From contig CP136061.1 of assembly GCA_032622095.1 (NCBI GenBank), positions 59,415,301 through 59,479,300 on the forward strand: a stretch of DNA of 64,000 nucleotides, written 5' to 3'. This DNA comes from Siphonodentalium dalli (taxonomy: Eukaryota; Mollusca; Scaphopoda; Gadilida; Siphonodentaliidae). The position numbers and the translations under genes were made by a program. Under the pieces are notes generated by a model. The model saw only the letters and a list, made by a program, of their open reading frames with translations. It was not told the DNA's origin and searched no databases. Shown piece after piece: positions 25,608 to 37,762 of the stretch (position 1 is its first letter; every line of letters begins with the position of its first letter).

Positions 25608-25694
25608 ATTCAGAAGACGAACTTAATCGGATAGAGAAGCCTTATCTGTAGACAGCAGTAAAGGACAGACTGATCATTGATTGGCTTAAAACAG
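25608..25694 (+). pseudogene. Exon-like segment with an in-frame stop
   Basis: TATCTTAATTTACAG precedes, and ACAG followed by GTAAGACA ends, an 87-nt segment, so both splice borders look good. One frame reads SEDELNRIEKPYL, stop, TAVKDRLIIDWLKT. The other frames have stops earlier. A single base change at the TAG would open the frame. It may be a decayed exon, a non-coding exon, or chance. It is not phase-compatible in any proven way with the terminal exons at 23445 or 31029. Confidence 0.35.
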
Positions 25695-26890
25695 GTAAGA
25701 CATATTTTTATAGAAATGAGCCTTGTCTGTCCATCTGTCCATCCGTGTGTCTGTCTGGAACATTGTCTGAGTCTGTATTCTGTCATTTTCTGGCCAATTT
25801 AAAAAAAAAGTTTTTACAAACACCTGAGATTTTGGTCGGACTCATTTTGGCGGAGTTATTTCCTTTTTTCGACATAGAAACGTACATGCTGGTACGCATC
25901 TTTACCAGCCTGTATTCCGTCATTTTCCTGTCAATTTTCTTTTAAATTGGCACAGATGTCAAACAGCATGGAACCTGCACACCTGCATTTTGAGTTCAGT
26001 CGTAGTAATTTTGGCAGATTTATCAGGATTTATTGTAATTTTTCAACATAGAAATGTTTTATTTATTTTTTAGTTTATAAAAAACGAGGGACAGTTGGCG
26101 GGCGGGCGGACCTAAAAAATACCTTATAACTTTGACATTTGTGAACGGATTCAAAAAAAATTTGGTATGTGAGTTGCTCCCAATGACTGTTTACTGCATG
26201 TAGAAAATGGGTCACGTCCAAACTTTTTGACAAGAGTTATCCATCTTTGATAACTTTTTTGCATTTTTTCACTGTTAGCGCGATAACTCAATCAATTATT
26301 AACTGATTCGAACCATATTTGACAGATGAGTCTCTTGCAACAATATCTCGAACGAGTTCGAAAACCAGGTTTGTCCGAATTTTTTCCCGGAGTTATAGGC
26401 CTTAGTTTGTCTATTTTTAGCATTTTTTCACCATAAGCGTGATAACTGAATAAAATATTAACTGATTCAAACCATATTTGATATATGAGTCTCTTGCAAC
26501 AATATCTCGGACAAGTTCGAAAACCAGGTTTGTCCGAATTTTTTCCCCGGAGTTATGGGCCTTAGTTTGTCTATTTTTAGAATTTTTTACACCGTTAGCA
26601 CGATAACTGGATAAAATATTAACTGATTCAAACCATATTTGATATATGAGTCTCTTGCAACAATATCTTGGACGAGTTTGAAAACCAGGTTTGTTCAAAT
26701 TTTTCCCCCGGAGTTTGTCTATTTTTAGCATGTTTTTCAGTGTTAGAGCGATAATACAATTAAATATTAACTGATTCAAACCATATTTGAAATATGAGTC
26801 TCTTGCAACAATATTTCGGACGAGTTCGAAAACCAGGTTTGTCCGACATTTTGGGCCTTGTGTGGGCCTTATCGTCAAGTTATTGGCAGA
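25695..26890. repeat. ~155-bp tandem repeat array T1
   Basis: Four diverged units start near 26262, 26421, 26578 and 26728. Each contains GCGATAACT, AACTGATTCAAACCATATTT, GAGTCTCTTGCAACAATAT and GAGTTCGAAAACCAGGTTTG. The 25700-26260 part has older, looser units with CATTTTGGCAGAGTTATT-like pieces after a CTGTCC(A)TC-rich start. A 161-codon reverse frame here is a by-product of the array. Units share the GAGTTCG...CCAGGT...GAGTTAT layout with the array at 36395-36900. Confidence 0.8.
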
Positions 26891-27398
26891 AGTTTTTTTC
26901 AACTGCCAATAAACTCGACATGTTATTTTTTTCTTGACACATTAACCCTTTGAATCCGTAACACCGATATTTCAGTGCAAATGAACTACGACTACATCCA
27001 GTAACACCGACAGTTCAGTGCAGCGATGACATGAGTCGATAGCAAATTTAAATATAGTATAACCCGCATCAGACCCACTGATTTATATTTAAATGGCACC
27101 CAGATATGTCGGCGTTGCCCAAGGTGTGTATGGACTGGTTGACTGCTAATATTGGGTAGAATATATGCGCATGCACATATCATATAATCTACAAAGAACA
27201 CACAATATTTTAAGCGAACTGTGATGCTAAATTTATGGCATATAGTATCATGTTCCACATGTTTGTAGAACAGACATAATTTAAACAAATATTTTCAGAT
27301 TAAAGTACTAGTACCCTCACATTTATTAATCAGTGTTATTCCACATATGGGGAAGGGTCTATCATATATCAATTTGATTTATTTGCACATACACACAA
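26891..27398. other. Intergenic, nothing recognised
   Basis: Contains a short direct repeat (GTAACACCGA(T/C)A(T/G)TTCAGTGCA) at about 26958 and 27001. No gene. Confidence 0.5.
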
Positions 27399-27521
27399 CA
27401 GCCCTCATAATTGGCTACGGCAATTGGCAATGCCGAAGCCATTTGCTGAAGCAAGCTGGGCCACGATAAAGGGTTGCCGTAGCAGATTGCCGAAGCCAAA
27501 CCATCTGAATTAAAAGGGCTG
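27399..27521. mobile_element. Short MITE family P2, copy 2
   Basis: Best-preserved ends: CAGCCCTCATAATT and AATTAAAAGGGCTG. 123 bp, slightly longer than copy 1 through an extra GCCGAAGCC segment. No coding capacity. Confidence 0.8.
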
Positions 27522-30500
27522 ACACAATAGCGCAATGAGAAATAAATGGTTTATAGCATACTAGTACTGATGCACGACAAACCAACTAAAATATAATTTA
27601 ATGGGCCCAAAAACAGGTCGGCGGCAGCCAGGCGTGTATATGGAATTACCCACTAGTATCAGGTACTAGTAGGGCTATATGTGCATGCTCGAGCATAGGC
27701 TATTTTTTACAGGGTTCAAAGGGTTAAAGACAGTTTGTACTATAGTGATCTGGAACCCATAAATCCTTCAAACCGTTGGGGGACATTTTATTTTTAATTA
27801 GTTACACAGTTGGTTTTATCAATAAAAAGCTGATTTGACAAAAAATAGGTCAACATCTTTCATAACAAAACCATTGTCCCATAGAGGTTTACATGCATAA
27901 ACGTAAATATACAGCAATTGGGGTAAGTGCTGGACCTGCTAACATGCCACAGCATTAAACATTTTTCCTAATTTCGGGGTCTGAATCTGATAAATTAATA
28001 AGAGTACAGAGCGGAATAATAGTACTGGTACAGGGTGGCAACATGGAACTTGGAAGCAAGTCAGTCTGAAACTCTATACCATATATCGTTTATTTTTGTG
28101 AAATACAGAAGATTTTAAAACCTTTAATAATCCAAATGACCTTTTTTTCTTTTGTGACCCATAATTATTTTTCTCGGTTGACAAAAAAAATAAATAATGG
28201 AAAGCACCGATATGCAATGCCCGCGGATCGTGTACTGTTAACACTGAGTATGTTTCTTGCAATAATGCTATGATGGCAGTGATTTTTTCTCTGACGAGTA
28301 CTGCTTGCATACTTATTGTCCGAGTATGAATACAGCTGTGGATCCCCTGTGTGTCCACCCGACCATCCGCTATGCGCAGAGATTGGGGTCAAACTAAACA
28401 TGACATGTCAAAATACTATTGAAATTCCATTCTATGGCACCAAACCCCATACATGATTATTGGGCTGTACGGCATTTTGATTAATCGTCAACACTGTCTT
28501 ACACCCGCCAAATTATTTTCTTCTCTGTATATCGGCAGTTCAATTGCGACAGGTCATGTATTTTTGACCGATAACCAATCAAACATTCTCACACACAGAG
28601 GTGGACTGGCCGATCGGGAGACCGGGAAAATTCCTGATTGGCCAGAGGCCGTGGGGGGGGGGGGGGGGGGGGTTGGTATATGTGGCCGCCACATGTGGCC
28701 GCCACATGTGTCGTTTAATCAGCCAAATTGGCTAATCGTAATTTTTGTCATTAAATGAACTTGTCAGCATCATATAACACCACGTAAAGACCCCGTTAAT
28801 CTCGTGATTTTAACGGTAACTCGCAGCTGTAAATTCCAAAATATTTCTCACGCACCCGTCCCGGACCCTCCCCCAATTGAAATTTCCAACACAATAGGAA
28901 CGCTTCAGTTGAGGCCAGTCTAGATGCTAGGATTAGCGATTTTCTTGTATAGTTTTCAAAATTTTCTCACCCCGGGCCGAACAACCATGGACAGCCCGGT
29001 GTGTCCTGGTCTCTTGTCCGTAGCCGTGTGCATTTGTCTGGAGTTGGACCGCTAGATGTTAGAATTTATGCAATTTTTCAGGTAAAAATATCTTAATGGG
29101 TCTCATACCGGGAATATATAGAACCATGGTATTTCCCAAGGGGGACACCCCCCGAACAGATTCTGATTTAGAGGGGGGGGGTGCAGTTGGAATTTCCCAA
29201 GGTGGACACCCCCTGAACAGATTCCGATTTAAGGGGGGGTACGGATGGGCCGATATTATATTCATATCTCGGGCCAGTTTTTAGTTTTTAGGCCCAGTCC
29301 GCCTCTGCTCACACAAATACTTTATCTATGTTTGAACACAATGGATATGTTGTGAACTTGTGATATTGTGCCAATCGTATCATATCTACCAAATATTGCA
29401 CTGGACATTTAGTCCTAACATTGGGCTGGATTAATGATGTGATGTGCTCACTGAGATCTTTATTTATCCTGGCACTCCATGTTTACTTTTATGGCATGGT
29501 CCATACATGTGGGTGGCAGGATGATTCAAATTTTACTTCATGTAGGCTATGGTATTTACAATTAGGTGCTGTGCATATATTATCCTGCGTCTAGCGCATG
29601 TGTGGGGCATTCTACCGTTAGTACCTGGTGTGGGAGGGGTCTTTTATGGGATTAGCAGCTGTTGTTTATAAATTATGTATATAAATGCACGAGTCTGAGT
29701 CTTACTTTTAAATTGAACATGACATGAAAATTTCATATATATCATTGAACTGTCGTCCAACATACAGGTAACTTTATATGACAAACAGACCAAGACTGCC
29801 CAGTCTTTTTCAATTCCTACCCAATTCCAACGACGACATGAAAATGAAAGCGAAAGTACGATGTGCGCACAGTACTGGATTCAATGGAATGTTCCATCAC
29901 AATATAACAGTCAGGGACATTCTGATAAACACATTTACGGTTTCCTGTTCGTTCTACGACAATAATAAAAAGCCTGACATTTTATGTCTTAATATGGTTT
30001 ATCTAACAACCTATCTGTGGTTGTCATTGTAAAACACACAAGTTATCTGAATATACACGATTTTAGAAAAAGAACTATGTTTTTGCACAAACAGTACTAG
30101 TACTGTGCATGATATCGCGGTGATAATTTCAAACTATCGCGATATTTTAAATACTGTACAGCCGTGACATGGTATGGAGGAATAGCTCACTGAATGTTAT
30201 ATAAAATGTTACACCTCTGCCTGTATCACATTAAAACCTCATACACATGCTCAGTTGTGATATCATCGGCCGCAAAATAGACTGCGCATGCTCCAGAAGT
30301 TAGGAGCTTGTTGCATCCAACTATTTGGAAGTCTCTCCATAGTATTTATGACCATTAAGGGCTCGATTTAACTGGATTCGCATTACAATATGCGATGCTA
30401 TTTCCAATTTCTGCTAACCAATTTACAATGAAAAGTCATGTATTGGCAGGGAAAGCTTTTGAAAATCTACCCAGTGCTACAAAATGCTAAAAAAAATTAA

Positions 30501-31028
30501 AACATTAACTCGACCCCTGCCGATACTTTGTCGGGATCGCACACGAAAATAACTTGAACGTTGTTTACCCCAATATTATATCATATGAGTGATGATACTT
30601 ACCTGTAACTATAGGCTGTCAACATGCATAAATATAATGATAAATTTCTTAAATTTATAATGACAAACAGCTTTGAAAAATAGCATAATTCCAAAATGTT
30701 GAAATGGGCAGATCCTTGATGTGATCATATCTAAGAAAATACTTTGATAATCCTGTGTTGGATTTTGATCGTTCTACTTATAGTAGGTGTTGTCTAAGGC
30801 TAAGGGCCGTCGACTGTGAAATACCCTTGTCATTTCAACACTAGTGACACTATCAAATCATTTCAACACTAGAATAATCGATAATGCTAAACATAAACTT
30901 AACTAGCCATGGCCAATTTGGCCACATAATGTCCCTTATAAAGATTTATATGATTTACCTGATAAATAATGTACTATGTTCTAAATTTAACTTTTATTAA
31001 AAATAAAATTTTATGCATTTCTTTTCAG
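27522..31028. other. Intergenic or intronic; G-tract and short duplication
   Basis: A run of 20 G at 28653-28672 follows GGCCAGAGGCCGT. A ~62-bp tandem duplication with CAAGG(G/T)GGACACCCCC(C/T)GAACAGATT occurs at about 29135-29240. An 84-codon frame at 29778-30032 is not supported by any motif. If the exon at 31029 is real, its intron lies in this stretch, but no upstream exon was found. Confidence 0.45.
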
Positions 31029-31345
31029 AGTTGGCATTGGAACTTTTAGTACCAGAATGTGTGTAGGATACAGAGGACATAAATATTGTACCATGGTCTA
31101 CAAGTGTGACTCGTCCTGTGGGACTTTCATTTAAGCTGTCAGTGAATTGGGCACAGCTAGCTCGGGAAGACAGGAATAGACACTGCTAATGGAAGAATGG
31201 CTATTATGGGTTGGATGTACACTGCTTTGGAAGAATAGCTATGATGACTCATCATAAATCATCTTATGCCATCAACATAATTTTTCAATTTATCTATGAG
31301 CGTATCACTGTATCTGTAAATAAACAACACACTGTATATTCTGCA
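31029..31345 (+). CDS. Terminal exon encoding a Cys-rich C-terminus, with 3' UTR
   Basis: An acceptor (TTTCTTTTCAG, ending 31028) opens a frame: one base completing a codon, then 34 residues and a TAA at 31132-31134. The peptide ends in a four-cysteine pattern (MCVGYRGHKYC, then YKC, then SSC, closing GTFI). A ~185-nt 3' UTR leads to AATAAA at 31319-31324, so polyadenylation is expected near 31340. Four closely spaced cysteines suggest a disulphide-stabilised secreted or extracellular C-terminus. The family is not recognised and no function is assigned. Exon 5' of this was not found. Coding extent is 31029-31134. Confidence 0.5.
31319..31324 (+). terminator. Polyadenylation signal AATAAA
   Basis: Canonical hexamer 185 nt after the stop of the Cys-rich exon, inside the spacer of a hairpin described in the findings. 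Confidence 0.55.
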
Positions 31346-32039
31346 AAGTGGAATTATACTTTTATGCTGTTCTACTGATACATCTATGCGCTCATAGATC
31401 AATTGAAAAGCAATGTTGATGGCTTATAATTACAACGAAAAAAAAACTTAATTTTCAACGATCTACTAATAATCCATCTCAGAAAATAAATTCACAATGA
31501 CGAAATATTCAGGAAATAAATACACCTCAACTTCAATTCTCTTCAATAAACTATCCATGATCAAGAAAATACTTCTTGTTGGCCTAAAAATGTCTTAATA
31601 ATTATCATCACAGACAGTCGAATCTGAAGTGATGCCCCCCCCCCCCCCCCTGACTGGTTAGCAATCTCCAGCTATATTTATCACTCCTTATGTAATCAAA
31701 TACCTTGGTTTCATTTAATGTTCTTGTGACCGGTACCATACATCATTATCATTGGTATGAAGTAGTGATGTGCTGTTTTACAGTTACTCTGGGTTTTTTT
31801 TCGGTTTCAAAACCAAACCACAACTGATTACTGATATATTCTATAAAACCTATTCTTCCGGTTTCAATTGTCTGACCCCTCTCATCGCTTTTCCAAAACA
31901 TGTAGTTAACGTATTAAAGATGTATAATCAGATTAAACGTCTCTAAATTACTATTTCTTTGGTAAAAATATTTGATTTGAGTCGAGGAACCCACCCATCA
32001 AAACTCAGAGTTATTAGATATCGATTTAAAAATAATTTT
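31346..32039. other. Intergenic, one C-tract
   Basis: Includes the right arm of the 3'-end hairpin (31381-31432) and a run of 16 C at 31635-31650. No gene. Confidence 0.5.
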
Positions 32040-32325
32040 GTTTTCACCACCAGTACTTTTTGGTTGCCTGGTAAAAAGTGAACGTTTGCCGAAAAAGCCG
32101 ACCGACATGTACTCTCGATACCAAATTGTGTTGAACAAATTGTTGATACACAACGCGTTTTGGGGTAATTTTATACTATATAGTTGACAGTGCCTAGCAT
32201 TATTTTTTTTATAATTAATCGATTCTGATAACTAAAGCGGCCATTGATGAAATTTTGTTGTTGTTACAATCGGATGATTTGTGGACCATCAAATTGGATT
32301 GAGTTTCTTTAAGTAAAACCATAAT
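32040..32325. repeat. Dispersed repeat D1, copy 1
   Basis: Shares ACACGTTTTGGG-like, TAGTTGACTGT-like, TTAGCATTATTTTT and AATTAATCGATTCTGATAAC blocks with 38940-39165, in the same order and strand. Both end near GATTGAGT...CTTTAA. No coding content. Confidence 0.75.
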
Positions 32326-32620
32326 CAAATCCAAAACCTGGCTTTTCTACAAAACCAGACTACCGAAATTGAAATTTAAAAAATGCACATTACTAGTATG
32401 AAGCAGAATTTTTTTTATTGGGGTACTAATTTGGTGATACCTTTTATTTATTCCCAATAAAATTATTCATTGATCAGTCTGATTAATTTGTTTTCGCAGT
32501 AATTATACATTGTTATGGACTTTTTCTGAAAAACGTGGCACGAATTTTTAGTATTCAGTCAATCATTACACATTCATGAACTTGTCTGAAATGATAGGAC
32601 AGATGTATAGTTCAGTTTCC

Positions 32621-33144
32621 TTAAAGATACGGGCGGCTTTGGCGGTGGGTATGCTGTTAAATATTCACCTCCATCAAAAACCGCCATAAACAGAAGGAAT
32701 AGTAAGGTATACAGACTTTGTTCTTATGCCAATCATAAATATGGCATAAACAGTATGTTATTGTCAATGGTTTCCCCTTTGTTATGTAAACAAAAGCAAA
32801 AAAAGTTACGTTTCGTGCTTTGTGTTTAAATCCGGATATTGTAAACATAAAGAGCGTTATTTGTTACTGTTTCCTGATATGGAAATAATAAAGAGCGTTT
32901 ATATCATTTGTGTGTGATTAACCAATAGAATTGCGCTGTGTTATGTAAACAGAAGCACAACTTCTGTAACACGAGCAGGCTCTTGTTTACGTACACAATC
33001 ATACGTCTTGATGACAATATACTATTTACGCGCTGATTATGTTCGGCATATGAGCGGAACTGTATATATTTTGGTGTTCCTTCTGTTGATGGCGATTTGA
33101 ATAAATATAAATATTTCTGCAACAAACGCCGCCCGTGCATTTAA
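32621..33144 (+). mobile_element. MITE family M1, copy 2
   Basis: Ends TTAAAGATACGGGCGGC and GCCGCCCGTGCATTTAA are inverted repeats. The 524-bp interior matches the reverse complement of 15727-16204 throughout. Two 60-78-codon reverse frames inside it are not genes. Confidence 0.85.
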
Positions 33145-33891
33145 GGAACAGAAACACATAATATAATTGTCAACTACTTTGTCAAATGTTTCTAGCATTG
33201 AGTAGTTTGTTTTTTTCACTGCGATTCCGCCGGAATTTTCGTTCTGCGCTTTCTCAAATTATGTGACGTCATGCCGGAAGTTAGACTCGCCCATTGTTTT
33301 TCAAGTATCACTACACGAGTTGACTCATCCACTGCAATATATATAGTACAATGATTGATCAGATCATGCCCTAGCCTCTTAACCAATCAAATGCATACAT
33401 TTTAAATTCAATCGAATCGAGAGTAGTTGTAATTATTTAAGAAATGACTTGAATGTCGATTGGGTCATTGGGTTTTTGATCGCTAGAGTAATTAAACAAA
33501 GAGATTCACACAAACTTTGTCTGCCAGTCAAAACAAATGAGCCCAATCGATATTCAAGTCATTCCTTATAATCATATACCATTTCATTGTAATAAAACAT
33601 TATATAACAGACATCTTTTCAAAACTACCAAACCAATTGTAAGTAACATATTGTTCAAATTCCAATTGTCTCCCAATGACAAAAAGCAGCGAGCAAGGGC
33701 AAATGATTGACTGGAAATGATGTAGGTGGTTCATAGCTTTTTATGAAGTGTCAACTTCAGTTATTAGTTTATGAACCTTGGAAACGTTCGTGTAAACGGT
33801 ATGACAAAATGATTCAGACATGCAGGTTCACATTGTGTGAAAATAAAGGGTGTGTGATTTTATAAACATACATAATCATTGATATTTTATA
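33145..33891. other. Intergenic, nothing recognised
   Basis: Contains an inverted pair of ATGACTTGAATGTCGATTGG (33443) and CAATCGATATTCAAGTCATT (33544), a ~20-bp-arm stem with an ~80-bp spacer. No gene. Confidence 0.5.
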
Positions 33892-33971
33892 CAGCCCTAT
33901 AATTGGCTAAATCATTCAGCAAACTTGACCATGGCAAAGGGTTGCCGAAGCCAAAAATCTGAATTAAGCTC
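33892..33971. mobile_element. Short MITE family P2, copy 3 (truncated)
   Basis: CAGCCCTATAATTGGCTAAA start, central GGCAAAGGGTTGCCGAAGCC and a worn CTGAATTAAGCTC end. 80 bp, with an internal deletion relative to the other copies. Confidence 0.7.
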
Positions 33972-34900
33972 TTTTCACATTGCGAAATCAAATGGCCTGA
34001 TCTGCACCTAAAAAATTTGCGTGCCAGAACTGCTACTCTGCGTGCTAAATATAGAATTTTGTTGTCGACGACATCATTTTTCAAGTACCAATGATTTTAA
34101 ATGTTCAGGGTTATAAACTGTGTCAATATATAGCATTAATCAAGAGTAGGGGGTTCCCAATTTCAATATGTATCCAATAATTGTTTTGTATAACACAATA
34201 TATATCTTGGGGTGGGTCCTGCTTCCTGCGAGGAAAAAAATTAACTGAAATAGATAAAAGATTTTCCACCAGTGTGTATATTGAAAGATAAACATATTTC
34301 CTGTATTATTGTAAATATGATGTTCATCATTGTATCGTTGGGACCTTGAATTACATAACGATATAACGTAAAACTAAGTAATTGAACATAACATGCTAAT
34401 TATTACAAAATAAGCATTCATCTTTGATGTGATACCATTTTATTTCGGGATTACTGTTTCTGCCACATGGGCTTGTAATGTGCTCCACTGCCCACCCCCT
34501 CTAGTGCATCGCTGCTTTTATAGACCATACCTAGAATTTAGGATGACAACATTACAGAACTTTATGACTGATTTTTTTCATGACTGCATGAATTTTATGG
34601 ATAGATTTGGCATCGTCCATATGAAAATATAATTTATATTACTTTGGTCATTTCTCAGCAAATTTATATTCGTTTTGACTTGTAGGTATAGTTTATATCT
34701 CATATTGCATGGTCAAGTGTAGTCCAAGTTTCCTTTGACGTATGCAAGCAAGGGAAATTGTTTTGGATAATGCTGGTTTATGTTAAAGTCCTGTGTATAT
34801 GTCATTCTATATCAGGGTTTATCCCTAAGCCTACGCTGCAATCGATACAATCTGGTTCCACTTTCAATGTCCGGTTCAATGTTTTGTAACCAAAAAAAAT
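33972..34900. other. Intergenic, nothing recognised
   Basis: AT-rich, short frames only. Confidence 0.5.
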
Positions 34901-35232
34901 TTCAAGACGTATTATGGACTTGTTTGGTGTGTGAAATTGATAAGCTAGTACTCAAGCGCTATCCAAACCTGGGAATGTAGCATTCTTGCTGAACATTTCA
35001 TAGAAATTGAATGTACCACTCCATAGCAAACATTGTCTGAACTACGCTCATTTGTTAATATTTACATCTCAATCTGGATTTCGCCATCGAGAGTCATTGC
35101 ATTTAATTAATATATAAGAATGACTGTTTGTGTTGTCAATTTGGATTTATATTCATAAAAAATAACTACTTTGAGCAAGATTATTCTCAATTTCTTTTGA
35201 TCACCCAACCGGAGTGTTTCACATCACTTTAA
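34901..35232 (-). mobile_element. Family A element, copy 3
   Basis: Reverse-oriented. It starts TTCAAGACGTATTATGGACT (first base changed from TTAAAG) and ends GTTTCACATCACTTTAA. It carries GGGAATGTAGCATTCTTG and CCACTCCATAGCAAAC. 332 bp. Confidence 0.85.
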
Positions 35233-35574
35233 GTGATAAATGAGTTGGTGTTCTATTGATTACTAGTTATAAGAGTGTTGGTATCAATACATGTATCATA
35301 GTTATATATTTGTTGAGTTACGTGCACGCTATCAAAAATGCCCTGCATACGGTACACAATCAGCACACACTTACCGAGTTATTTATTGTGAATCCTGCAT
35401 GTTAATGGGATAATCAGAGTTCATATTTAGATTTAAATGATATTTCTATGAATTAAACACATGACATGAGCTATTAAATCATATATCATTGAATGCGAGA
35501 CAATAATTTTTCACCGTATCCTGAATTTCTGATGCACCCAGTAAAACTGCAAAAGCTTAATTAAACCCCCACTT
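35233..35574. other. Intergenic, nothing recognised
   Basis: AT-rich, no feature. Confidence 0.5.
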
Positions 35575-36130
35575 TCGAAGAAAATGGGGGTATACTGGAT
35601 TGACTGCGTCTGTCCGTCACGCTTTCTCCGTTCGTCTGTCCGTCCGTCCATCCGACCTCATAACTCGAACAACTATGGACCGATTTCAATATGTTTTTGT
35701 ATGCAATTTCCTTAGGACAGTCTCTCCGCATGATGCTAATTGCGGTTCGGTCCCGCTTTTCTTTTTCAAGTTACACCTCTTTTTCGACTTATAAAATTCT
35801 GTCCGACTTAATAACTTTAACAAATATGAACCGATTTCAATAATTTTTGGTATACATGCTTCTCACAATACCCTCTCTACATGATGCGGCTAGGGATTGG
35901 CTCAGACTGTTTTTCGTAATATTACACCTCATTTTCGACTTATTTTGACTTAGAAAATTCTGTCTGACTTAATAACTTTAACAAATATGAACCGATTTGA
36001 ATAATTTTTTCTGTACAAGCTTCTTGTGACACCATATCGATATTATTAGTCCGAATTTTTCTTCAAAGTTAAAAATCTTTTTGGTTGAGTTTACGGATAA
36101 TGCGGGTTGAATTTGCCACGGTGGGGGTAT
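35575..36130. repeat. ~150-bp tandem repeat array T2
   Basis: It begins with a GTCTGTCCGTC-rich stretch. Three units then follow with TAACTTTAACAAATATGAAC, CGATTTCAATAATTTTT and a TTTTTCGACTTA block, each followed by a short GC-richer piece with CATGATGC. The style is that of the T1 array at 26 kb and probably the same superfamily of repeats. Confidence 0.7.
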
Positions 36131-36280
36131 GCTAGCACTCGAGTGCACACCACTTGTTAATTCTACATCTATTGCCAAATTGTTTTGTATTCCGATCAAT
36201 GTTGTGCTCATGTCTTGAAAAAACATTCTAACCGAATAACAAAAAATCGAATTTAGTAACTTATTTTATCATCTTTATGC

Positions 36281-36356
36281 TTAAAGTGATGTGAAACACT
36301 CCGGTAGGGTGATCAAATACTAGTAAATGGAGAATAATCTCGTTCAAAGTAGTAAT
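36281..36356 (+). mobile_element. Family A element, 5' fragment
   Basis: TTAAAGTGATGTGAAACACT plus CCGGTAGGGTGATCAAATAC and GAGAATAATCTCGTTCAAAG, then similarity stops at about 36356 and array T3 sequence begins. Truncated at its 3' side. Confidence 0.8.
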
Positions 36357-36394
36357 TATCCCATGCCAAATTGAACATTTGCGGGGGATATAGG

Positions 36395-36900
36395 AATGGG
36401 TTCCATCCGTCGGATTTTTGGTATATTGAGTTCACCTGACCATTTGCAAGCCAGGTCCAGCCAGATATTTTTACCAGAGTTATTGGACGTTGTTTATTAT
36501 TTTGTCGAATTTACCAAATAGACGACGTCACAGGGTTCATTTCCACAAATCTCAACGGATTTTAAAGATCTTTGGTATTTGAGTTCACCTGACCATTACC
36601 TAGAATGAGTTCGCAAGCCAGGTCCAGTCGGACATTTTCAGCAGAGTTATTGCACTTTGTTTATTTTGTGTGTGCAAATGGACGACGTCACAGGACTCAT
36701 TTCCACAAATGTCAACGGATTTCAAAGATTTTTGGTATATGATTTCACATGACCAGTATCTAGAACGAGTTTGCAAACCAGGTCCGGCGGATATTTTCAG
36801 CAGAGTTATTGGACTTTGTTTATTATTTTTAGTGCAAATGGATGTCACATGGCTAATTTCCACAAATGTCAGTCCTAAAATGAGTTCGCAAGGCAGGCTT
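36395..36900. repeat. ~160-bp tandem repeat array T3
   Basis: Units repeat CATTTCCACAAATGTCAACG, GGTAT(A/T)TGA(G/T)TTCAC(C/A)TGACCA, GAGTTCGCAAGCCAGGTCCA and TTTTCAGCAGAGTTATT, with the GAGTT(C/T)GCAA block near 36607, 36766 and 36881. Two overlapping frames of 95-102 codons on opposite strands are by-products. Confidence 0.8.
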
Positions 36901-37356
36901 TTTGACAAAATTCCACCTCTTGTTGAGAATGCACTTCCTCCAACTATTCCAAACTAGATCAAAGTTTTGCCAATTTACTATTTTTGGTGATATTTAAAAG
37001 TGAGTAATATAAAACCATAAAAATTATTAATTGCCCTCTGAAAATGTTTGGTCAACCTATTGTTCATCAAAAATTATCTTAGGCAGATGCATGTTGATAA
37101 TTTTTGGCAGTTATTAATAATAAAGTTCCAAAAGTGGCAAAAACAAAGTGGGTTTGCTGTATTTGATTAAAATTTAGAGGTGAAATCTCTAAAAACTTTT
37201 AAGCTATTATAAAAGGTGGTATATAAAAGGAGTGTTCAGATGTGTCCGTTGCCTCAGTCTGTAATCTGTACATGTATGTTGCTTTGACACGATCCTTTGT
37301 CTGCATTAAGCCGTTCACACAAGCGCTTACTTTGCATTATAACTCAGAGCTTCTGA
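36901..37356. other. Intergenic, nothing recognised
   Basis: AT-rich, no feature. Confidence 0.5.
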
Positions 37357-37662
37357 TTAAAGGCATGCATGGCCTTCATGGTGGGTATTGTTGTTAAAAT
37401 AGTCACATCCGCTAAAACCACCACAAACAGAAAGAATATTAAAATATTGACATATTTTGTTCTTATACCAATCATAAATATCACGTAAATAGAATGTTAT
37501 CGTCAAGTTCATACACTTTTTTTTTGTAAACAAAAGCCAAAAATGTTACCGAACCTAGTTTTTGTTTACATAACACAGCTTACAAACTTGACAGTACATG
37601 TAACATACTATTTATGTCAGTTCTAACAGATGTGACTTCCCTCCGCAAAGAACATCCATGCC
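37357..37662 (+). mobile_element. MITE family M1, copy 3 (cut by assembly gap)
   Basis: It begins TTAAAGGCATGCATGGCC. It matches the first part of the copy at 32621 through CCACAAACAGAAAGAATA, TTGTTCTTATACCAATCATA and GTAAACAAAAGCC. The 3' part is lost in, or beyond, the run of N. Confidence 0.8.
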
Positions 37663-37762
37663 NNNNNNNNNNNNNNNNNNNNNNNNNNNNNNNNNNNNNN
37701 NNNNNNNNNNNNNNNNNNNNNNNNNNNNNNNNNNNNNNNNNNNNNNNNNNNNNNNNNNNNNN
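37663..37762. other. Assembly gap (100 N)
   Basis: Exactly 100 N, the usual placeholder for a gap of unknown size. Sequence on the two sides may not be truly adjacent. Confidence 0.98.

Noticed and set aside
26417-26902. 161-codon reverse-strand open frame
   Set aside because: It runs through the 26-kb tandem array and its protein is the repeat unit translated several times in shifting frames.
28653-28672. G20 tract as a regulatory quadruplex
   Set aside because: Quadruplex formation is possible, but this and the other homopolymer runs (16-21 C or G) are common length-variable tracts with no gene nearby to give a role.
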